Origin: an uncultured Lachnospiraceae bacterium
GTDB taxonomy: Bacteria; Bacillota; Clostridia; Lachnospirales; Lachnospiraceae
Direction: 5' to 3'
NCBI GenBank assembly: GCA_947068385.1
Contig: CAMTBF010000283.1
Coordinates: 1-5,267, forward strand
Length of the DNA stretch: 5,267 nucleotides
Shown: piece after piece, positions 1 to 4,757 of the stretch
Layout: each line of letters starts with the position of its first letter
How positions within the stretch are numbered: the stretch's first letter is position 1
Notes under the pieces: generated by a model
What the model was told of the DNA's origin: nothing
What the model saw: the letters and a program-made list of their open reading frames with translations, nothing else
The model's database searches: none
Made by a program: the position numbers and the translations under genes

Positions 1-27
1 TATCATCTCTTTCATTACTTTGCTCAT
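1..27 (-). CDS. Possible 5' end of a divergent gene, cut by the window edge
   Basis: Read on the minus strand, the first bases contain an ATG at 27-25 followed by an open frame to the window edge (M-S-K-V-M-K-E-M-I). An AGGAG lies 8 bases upstream of this ATG (minus strand, bases 40-36), a spacing typical of a real Firmicute start. The composition here is more AT-rich than in the neighbouring genes. Only nine codons are visible, so no function can be given. It could be chance, or part of sequence joined wrongly to lepB. Its main value is that it explains bases 1-50 better than a continuation of lepB does. Confidence 0.25.
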
Positions 28-50
28 CCTCTGTTCTCCTGTTCCGGCGC

Positions 51-341
51 GGGCTTCCCGGAGAGACGGTGCAGATCGATCTGCAGGGTAACATCTATAT
101 CAACGGCGAGCTGCTTTCGGAGAGCTACGGCAGGGAGGTCATCGCGCCGCAGAATGTGGGCATCGCGGTCGAACCTATCGTCCTGGGAGAGGACGAGTAC
201 TTCGTCATGGGGGACAACCGCAACAACAGCACGGACAGCCGCAAGGAGATCGTGGGGAATATCCACCGCGACGATATCGTAGGCAGGGCATGGGTGCGCA
301 TCTGGCCCCTGTCCAAGCTAGGCATCCTGAAGCACCAGTAG
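51..341 (+). CDS. lepB: Signal peptidase I, C-terminal part only
   Basis: Type I signal peptidases (S26 family) are membrane-anchored Ser/Lys proteases that cut signal peptides from exported proteins on the outer face of the membrane. Recognisable sequence starts at Gly-Leu-Pro-Gly-Glu-Thr (from base 51), the end of the conserved KR-x-x-GLPGE box. It continues through an IYINGELL strand to the signature GDNRNNSTDSR (bases 210-242) and a normal end, GRAWVRIWPLSKLG. The membrane anchor, the catalytic Ser region and the catalytic Lys should lie just before GLPGE but are absent. The residues there read LFRR instead of KR followed by two hydrophobic residues. The frame stays open to the window edge but without lepB-like sequence and without a convincing start; a GTG at 69 is an internal Val codon. 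As shown, the product would be inactive. An assembly join or a real rearrangement at about base 50 would explain this. The gene ends 40 bases before rnhB. Confidence 0.85.
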   Translation, partial: GLPGETVQIDLQGNIYINGELLSESYGREVIAPQNVGIAVEPIVLGEDEYFVMGDNRNNSTDSRKEIVGNIHRDDIVGRAWVRIWPLSKLGILKHQ

Positions 342-381
342 CCCAGGCCCTATGGCACGGAAGAGGGACGAAAGGAATCGA

Positions 382-1137
382 ATGAAAAGTACCAGTGAGA
401 TAAAGAGGATTCTTCAGGCAGCGACCATAGAGGAGCTGCCTGAATTTATAAAGGAGTATTCCACGGATGAGCGGGAGGGCGTGAGGAAGCTGGCGGAGAC
501 GGCAGCGAAGCGCCTGGCCGCCCTGGAGCGGGAGAGGCAGCGGATCGAGACGATCCGTGTGTACGAGGAGCAGTATGGGGCCTGCGACTATATCTGCGGG
601 ATAGACGAGGTGGGGAGAGGGCCTCTGGCGGGCCCTGTGGTGGCCGGAGCAGTGGTCCTTCCCAGGGGCTGCAGGATTTTGTATATAAATGATTCAAAGC
701 AACTGTCCGAAAAAAAGAGAGAGGAGCTTTACGACGTCATCATGGAGCAGGCCGTCTCCTGCGGGCTGGGATATGCCTCGCCGGAGCGGATTGACGAGAT
801 CAACATCCTGCAGGCCACCTATGAGGCCATGCGGGAGGCAATCGGCAGCCTGACCTGCAGGCCGGACGTCCTGCTGAACGACGCGGTGACCATCCCCAGG
901 GTCTCCATCCCCCAGGTGCCCATCGTCAAGGGGGATGCCAAGAGCATCTCCATCGGCGCCGCCAGCATCATCGCCAAGGTCACCAGGGACAGGATGATGC
1001 GGGAATACGACAAGATTTTCCCGGAATACGGTTTTGCAGGAAACAAGGGCTATGGGAGCGCGGAGCATATGGAGGCGCTGCGCAGATACGGCCCCACGCC
1101 CATACACAGAAGGAGCTTCATCAGGAACATCATCTAA
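382..1137 (+). CDS. rnhB: Ribonuclease HII
   Basis: Cytosolic endonuclease that cleaves the RNA strand of RNA-DNA hybrids and starts removal of ribonucleotides misincorporated into DNA. With the start at 382 the protein has 251 residues, close to B. subtilis RnhB. The catalytic acidic residues of the family are present: Asp75 and Glu76 in GIDEVGRGPLAGP, Asp167 in LLNDA and Asp203 in KVTRDR. Other family blocks are NDSKQLSEKKRE (about 103-114), IVKGDAKS (about 181-188) and GNKGYGS (about 220-226). The first 60 or so residues form a charged helical extension seen in Firmicute enzymes. An upstream in-frame ATG at 352 would add ten residues (MARKRDERNR). I prefer 382 because AAAGGA stands 5 bases before it, while 352 has only a weak CAGG, and because MKSTSEIK matches the usual family N-terminus. 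It lies in an apparent operon between lepB and the FliK-like gene. Confidence 0.95.
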   Translation: MKSTSEIKRILQAATIEELPEFIKEYSTDEREGVRKLAETAAKRLAALERERQRIETIRVYEEQYGACDYICGIDEVGRGPLAGPVVAGAVVLPRGCRILYINDSKQLSEKKREELYDVIMEQAVSCGLGYASPERIDEINILQATYEAMREAIGSLTCRPDVLLNDAVTIPRVSIPQVPIVKGDAKSISIGAASIIAKVTRDRMMREYDKIFPEYGFAGNKGYGSAEHMEALRRYGPTPIHRRSFIRNII

Positions 1138-1172
1138 GCAGGTTGGCTGATTCAGAGAGTCCAGGAATGAGA

Positions 1173-1178
1173 AAGGAG
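1173..1178 (+). promoter_or_regulatory. Ribosome binding site of the FliK-like gene
   Basis: A perfect AAGGAG lies 7 bases before the ATG at 1186. It fixes this start over the overlapping out-of-frame reading that begins at 1143. The 48-base gap after rnhB shows no hairpin followed by a T-run, so transcription probably continues through it. Confidence 0.8.
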
Positions 1179-1185
1179 AGCGCGG

Positions 1186-3051
1186 ATGAAACTGTCACAG
1201 CTGTTTTCAGGAGAGGTACGGACGGACAATGCGGCCCATGCCCCCCAGCCCACCCCGGCCCAGGCGGAGCTGATGAACCGCCAGATCCGTTCCCTGGTGC
1301 CGGGACAGACCATCAGCGGCGAGATCGTCGCCAGGAACGGCAATGAGGTGCAGATCAGGCTTTCCGAGGACATGGTGCTGAACGCCCGGATCGACCGGAA
1401 CATGAATATCGAGATCGGGAAGAACATGACCTTCGAGGTGAAGAACAACGGGAGCGCCCTTACCCTGAGCCCCCTTTTCACCAATGTGGCCACGGACGTG
1501 AACGTGATGAAGGCGCTGGATATGGCGGGGCTTCCCCTGAACCGCGCCACCGTGGACATGACGGAGCAGCTGATGGCCGCGGGGCTTCCCGTGAACAAGG
1601 GAAGCCTCCAGCAGATCTTCCGGGAGATCAACAGCTTCCCCCAGGCCACGGTGGCGGACATCATCAATCTCCACAAGCTGCAGATGCCGGTGAACGAGGC
1701 CAACGTGAACCAGATGGCCTCCTACAGGAACCTGACCCATCAGCTCACGGGGGGCATGGAGGACATCCTGGGAGCGCTGCCGGAGGTATTCGATTCCATG
1801 ATGGCCGAGGGGGACGTCTCCGGTGCGGTGAGGCTGTACCAGGAGGTGCTCTCCCTGATCCGGGAAGCGGGGCAGGGAGACGGGACTGCCGATGGAGCGG
1901 GCAATGCCCAGGAAGCGGGAGCAGCCCAGGGAATGGGGGGCGCTGATACAGATGTCGCACCGGGAGGGGGAGCTGCCCCGGGCAATGTCCGGGAAGACGG
2001 GCAGGCCGGACAGCCGCTGGCTGAGGGCGCATCTCCAGGGGCGGCAGCGGTGCAGGCTGCCCGGGGCTCTGCCGCGGACGCGCTCCTGGCCCTGGCGGCA
2101 GAAATGGCGGAGGCGGAGGCCGGGACGGCCGGGGCAGGGCAGGCGGCGGGGCAGGGGGAAGCGGCCGCCCTCCAGGCCGGGAACGCGGCGGATGCGGCAC
2201 AGGCAGGGCTGCGGGCGGCTGTGGCCGAGGAGGCCATGGCCCTGATGGACGAGCTGAACCTGACGCCCCAGGAGGCTTCCGAGCTGCGGGGCCAGATCCT
2301 GCAGTTCGCGGCCGGCCAGACGGACGCGCTGCAGCTCTTCACGAAGCTGGGAGCCCTTGCGGAGGGCGCGAGGAACTCCGCCGGCGCCATGCAGGCCCTG
2401 GAGCGGCTGTTCTCCGGGGAGAATTTCCGGGCGTTTTTCGCCGATGCCCTGAAGGGGGACTGGGTGCTGCGGCCGGAGGAGCTGGCCGTCCCGGGCAGGG
2501 TGGAGGAGCTGTACCGCAGGCTGGACAGGCAGCTCAAAGGCCTGGCCACGGCCCTGGAGCATGCGGGGCAGAGCGGCACGGAGGCTTTCCGCGCCACGGC
2601 CTCCCTGTCCCAGAGCGTGGACTTCCTGCAGCAGCTCAACCAGATGTACAGCTATGTACAGCTTCCCCTGCGCCTGCAGCAGCGGGACGCCCACGGGGAT
2701 CTGTACGTCTACACCAACAAGAAGAACCTGGCGAAGAAGGACGGGAACGTCAGCGCCCTGCTGCATCTGGACATGGAGAACCTGGGGCCGGTGGACGTCT
2801 ATGTGGCCATGCAGAGCAGCAAGGTGAGCACGAAGTTCTACCTCCGGGACGATGAGATGATAGATTTCATGGCGGCCCACATGGACATCCTGACGGAGCG
2901 CCTGCGCGCCAGGGGGTATGACTGCAGCTATGCCATGGCCGTCAGGGAGGAGAAGGCGGACAAGACCGCGGCCAAGGGCGGGCTGGAGCCGCTTCTGAGG
3001 CAGGAGAGGGGCGTCATGCTGTCCAGGTACGCTTTTGACGTCCGCACATAG
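1186..3051 (+). CDS. FliK-like protein with Flg_hook-type C-terminal domain
   Basis: A 621-residue soluble protein with no signal peptide or membrane segment. Residues about 38-98 look like a small beta-rich domain (VPGQTISGEIVARNG onward). Residues about 110-182 carry three copies of a short motif: AGLPLN at 114, AGLPVN at 132 and QMPVN at 166, each leading into a helix. Residues about 228-345 are an Ala/Gly/Gln-rich low-complexity linker. Residues 345-485 look helical. Residues about 490-590 resemble the FliK C-terminal domain (Flg_hook): LPLRL, then ALLHLDMENLGPVDVYVAM, then a strand and a helix ending near ILTERLRARGYD. In flagella FliK measures hook length and signals FlhB to change export substrates. 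Here the next gene encodes an FlhB-domain protein, and the position after rnhB matches B. subtilis ylqG. The true role of these orphan forms is unknown; an export or assembly function is inference. No other flagellar gene is in view. Confidence 0.8.
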   Translation: MKLSQLFSGEVRTDNAAHAPQPTPAQAELMNRQIRSLVPGQTISGEIVARNGNEVQIRLSEDMVLNARIDRNMNIEIGKNMTFEVKNNGSALTLSPLFTNVATDVNVMKALDMAGLPLNRATVDMTEQLMAAGLPVNKGSLQQIFREINSFPQATVADIINLHKLQMPVNEANVNQMASYRNLTHQLTGGMEDILGALPEVFDSMMAEGDVSGAVRLYQEVLSLIREAGQGDGTADGAGNAQEAGAAQGMGGADTDVAPGGGAAPGNVREDGQAGQPLAEGASPGAAAVQAARGSAADALLALAAEMAEAEAGTAGAGQAAGQGEAAALQAGNAADAAQAGLRAAVAEEAMALMDELNLTPQEASELRGQILQFAAGQTDALQLFTKLGALAEGARNSAGAMQALERLFSGENFRAFFADALKGDWVLRPEELAVPGRVEELYRRLDRQLKGLATALEHAGQSGTEAFRATASLSQSVDFLQQLNQMYSYVQLPLRLQQRDAHGDLYVYTNKKNLAKKDGNVSALLHLDMENLGPVDVYVAMQSSKVSTKFYLRDDEMIDFMAAHMDILTERLRARGYDCSYAMAVREEKADKTAAKGGLEPLLRQERGVMLSRYAFDVRT

Positions 3052-3075
3052 ACACATGACTAGAGGGGGCATTAC

Positions 3076-3369
3076 ATGGACGGAAAGAGAGAAAAGGACG
3101 GGAAGCTGAAGCAGGCCATCGCGCTGGAATACGACCCCTCGGACGCGGCTCCCAGGGTCATCGCCAGCGGCCGGGGGATCCTTGCCGAGAAGATCATCGA
3201 AAAGGCGCGGGAAAGCGATGTGCCCGTGCACCGGGACGACAAGCTGGCGGACACGCTGTCCCGGCTGGACATCGGGGACATGATACCGCCGGAGCTTTAC
3301 GAGGTGGTGGCGGAGATACTGGTGTTCGTGGATTCCATGGACAAAATCAAGGGGAAGATCAAGAGGTAG
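3076..3369 (+). CDS. Stand-alone FlhB cytoplasmic-domain homologue (YlqH type)
   Basis: A 97-residue soluble protein matching the C-terminal cytoplasmic domain of FlhB/YscU export-switch proteins. Visible features are AIALEYD (14-20, equivalent to AVALKYD just after the cleavage site), APRVIASGRG (25-34), IPVV-like VPVHRDDKLADTL (49-61) and the domain-closing IPPELYEVVAEIL (70-82). The membrane part of FlhB is absent. So is the NPTH autocleavage motif: the aligned residues 9-12 are Gly-Lys-Leu-Lys. The protein therefore should not self-cleave as FlhB does. A G-rich ribosome binding site (AGAGGGGG) lies 7 bases before the ATG. It lies 24 bases after the FliK-like gene and 1 base before yraN, which suggests co-expression. 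It corresponds to B. subtilis YlqH in sequence type and in position near rnhB. Its function is unknown; partnership with the FliK-like protein is inferred from the FliK-FlhB interaction in flagella. Confidence 0.88.
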   Translation: MDGKREKDGKLKQAIALEYDPSDAAPRVIASGRGILAEKIIEKARESDVPVHRDDKLADTLSRLDIGDMIPPELYEVVAEILVFVDSMDKIKGKIKR

Positions 3370-3370
3370 C

Positions 3371-3736
3371 ATGAACAAGCGCAGGGTAGGAGCGGACAAG
3401 GAGAGGCAGGCCGCGGAATATCTGACGGAGAGGGGCATGCAGGTGCTGGAGGCCAACTTCCGCTGCAGGCAGGGCGAAATCGACCTGATCGGCCGCCACC
3501 AGGGATACCTGGTGTTCGTGGAGGTGAAGTACCGCAGCGCCTCGGAAAAGGGCTATGCCCTGGAGGCCGTGGACTACCGCAAGCAGCGGCGGATCTGCAG
3601 GGTGGCGGATTACTACAGGTACGCCCACGGGCTGGGAGACGGGACGGGCGTCAGATATGACGTGGTGGGCATCCAGGGCAGCGAGATACAGTGGGTGCAG
3701 AACGCTTTTCCGCATATTTATACACGGGGATGCTGA
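3371..3736 (+). CDS. yraN: YraN / UPF0102 family putative endonuclease
   Basis: A 121-residue protein of the usual family length. The PD-(D/E)XK nuclease-fold core is clear: Gly-Glu36-Ile-Asp38-Leu-Ile in the first strand and Val-Glu51-Val-Lys53-Tyr-Arg in the second, spaced as expected for metal-binding and catalytic residues. The N-terminus (GADKERQAAEYLTERG) and the ANFRCRQGEIDLI block are typical. The biochemical role of the family is poorly defined; its fold resembles Holliday-junction resolvases, so DNA processing is likely but not shown. The start lies 1 base after the stop of the FlhB-like gene, and its ribosome binding site (AAGAGG) is inside that gene's last codons, so translation is probably coupled. 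Clustering with rnhB is common in bacteria and fits a DNA-maintenance role. Confidence 0.92.
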   Translation: MNKRRVGADKERQAAEYLTERGMQVLEANFRCRQGEIDLIGRHQGYLVFVEVKYRSASEKGYALEAVDYRKQRRICRVADYYRYAHGLGDGTGVRYDVVGIQGSEIQWVQNAFPHIYTRGC

Positions 3737-3737
3737 C

Positions 3738-3743
3738 GGGAGG
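3738..3743 (+). promoter_or_regulatory. Ribosome binding site of pgeF
   Basis: GGGAGG lies 9 bases before the ATG at 3753. It is the only good ribosome binding site near the 5' end of this gene and supports the long N-terminus rather than a start nearer the conserved core. Confidence 0.65.
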
Positions 3744-3752
3744 TAGAGATCT

Positions 3753-4667
3753 ATGTTTCAGATACAGCGGACAGAAAGAGGCGGGCAGCCAGGGCAGGGC
3801 GTGGATCCGGGGAGCCGGGCCCTACAGGAGCGGTGCGGCCGGACGGTGCGGCAGAACCTTGCGCTGACGGAGGGCGGGGAGCCTCTGGAATATCTGACGT
3901 TCCCGCTGCTGGAGCGGACGGGAACCGTAAAGCATCTGTTCACCACCCGCCTGGGGGGCGTGAGCAGAGGCGAATGCGCCACCATGAACTTCAGCGTGGA
4001 CAGGGACGAGAACCGGGAGAACGTGCTGGAGAACTACCGGCGCATCGCCAGGGTGCTGGACTGTGAGGTGTCGGACATGGTGGCGTCCCACCAGACGCAT
4101 ACCACGAACATCCGCCGCATGACTTCGGCGGATAAGGGGAAGGGGATCCTGCGCCCCCGGGACTACGCGGATGTGGACGGGATGGTGACGGACGAGCCGG
4201 GCCTGGTGCTGAACACCTTCTACGCGGACTGCGTGCCGCTCTACTTCGTGGATCCCAAGCGCCGCGCCATCGGCCTGGCCCATTCCGGCTGGCGGGGCAC
4301 CGTGGGCAGGATGGGAGCGCGGATGGTGGAGGCCATGGAGGCGCAGTTCGGGAGCAGGCCGGAGGATCTGTACGCGGCCATCGGGCCATCCATCTGCCGG
4401 GACTGCTATGAGGTCAGCGAGGACGTGGCGGAACGGTTCATCGGTCTGCTTGGGGAGGAGGTGGCACTGCCCGGAAGGGAGCCCGGGAAGTATCAGCTGG
4501 ATCTCTGGCTGGCCAATGAGCTGATTTTAAGACAGGCGGGCCTTCTGCCCTCCCATATGGCCGTGACGGACATCTGCACCTGCCACAACAGCGAGTATCT
4601 GTTCTCCCACAGGGCCAGCGGCGGCAGGAGAGGGAGCCTGGCCGCGTTCCTGGCGCTGAAAGATTAA
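3753..4667 (+). CDS. pgeF: Peptidoglycan editing factor PgeF / YlmD family (laccase-domain)
   Basis: A 304-residue cytosolic protein of the YfiH/YlmD/LACC1 family. In E. coli, PgeF prevents wrong amino acids such as L-Ser from entering the peptidoglycan stem; related proteins show purine nucleoside phosphorylase or adenosine deaminase activity, and older records call them polyphenol oxidases. The metal-site residues are visible: His116 in SHQTH, Cys160 in ADCVPLYF and His177 in AHSGWRGT. The Cys-to-His spacing of 17 is that of the family. Other blocks are FTTRLGGVS (63-71), IGPSIC with CYEV (210-221), CTCHNSEYLFSHR (275-287) and a GRRGSLAAF end. The conserved core starts at about residue 47 (YLTFPLLE). 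The first 45 residues are a Gly/Arg/Gln-rich extension without recognisable domain; no better internal start was found. The gene follows yraN by 16 bases and is probably the last of the operon. Which activity it has here cannot be read from sequence. Confidence 0.93.
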   Translation: MFQIQRTERGGQPGQGVDPGSRALQERCGRTVRQNLALTEGGEPLEYLTFPLLERTGTVKHLFTTRLGGVSRGECATMNFSVDRDENRENVLENYRRIARVLDCEVSDMVASHQTHTTNIRRMTSADKGKGILRPRDYADVDGMVTDEPGLVLNTFYADCVPLYFVDPKRRAIGLAHSGWRGTVGRMGARMVEAMEAQFGSRPEDLYAAIGPSICRDCYEVSEDVAERFIGLLGEEVALPGREPGKYQLDLWLANELILRQAGLLPSHMAVTDICTCHNSEYLFSHRASGGRRGSLAAFLALKD

Positions 4668-4757
4668 GAAAACATTCAGATTTTGGGTATGTAACATTTA
4701 AAAAAGATGTGGTTTCATAGATGCGGGGGGAATTTCAGGAAAACGGAGTGATGAGAT
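4668..4757 (+). promoter_or_regulatory. AT-rich gap, probable promoter region of the response regulator gene
   Basis: This 90-base gap is markedly AT-richer than the rest of the window, as expected for a promoter region. A weak sigma-A-like pair is TTCAGA (4675-4680) and TTAAAA (4698-4703), 17 bases apart; neither box is close to consensus. The hexamer AACATT occurs twice (4671-4676 and 4693-4698), 22 bases apart in the same orientation, overlapping the candidate promoter. GGAG at 4745-4748, 9 bases before the ATG at 4758, is the likely ribosome binding site. I see no hairpin with a T-run for terminating the upstream operon, so some read-through from pgeF is possible. Confidence 0.4.

Noticed and set aside
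352..381. Upstream ATG at 352 as the start of rnhB
   Set aside because: Only a weak CAGG precedes it, while the ATG at 382 has AAAGGA at 5 bases and gives an N-terminus matching the family.
1143..1346. Small + strand frame between rnhB and the FliK-like gene
   Set aside because: No ribosome binding site and mostly overlaps the FliK-like gene in another frame; the product looks like frame-shifted GC-rich sequence.
1892..2245. Arg/Pro-rich + strand frame inside the linker of the FliK-like gene
   Set aside because: Out-of-frame reading of GC-rich repeats, with no start signal and no domain.
1740..2639. Further long minus-strand frame (Ala/Ser/Pro-rich) under the same gene
   Set aside because: Low-complexity product without a ribosome binding site; a compositional shadow of the Ala/Gly linker.
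1207..3456. A 749-codon open frame on the minus strand antisense to the FliK-like gene
   Set aside because: The translation is rich in His, Pro, Leu and Val with no recognisable domain. High GC at third codon positions on the + strand removes stop codons from this antisense frame. The + strand reading has a good ribosome binding site and a FliK-like domain.
3822..4389. Minus-strand frames under pgeF
   Set aside because: The + strand gene has intact family motifs over this whole region; the antisense products have no recognisable features.
4668..4757. Rho-independent terminator after pgeF
   Set aside because: I could not find a GC-rich stem followed by a T-run; the T-rich bases lack an adjoining hairpin.
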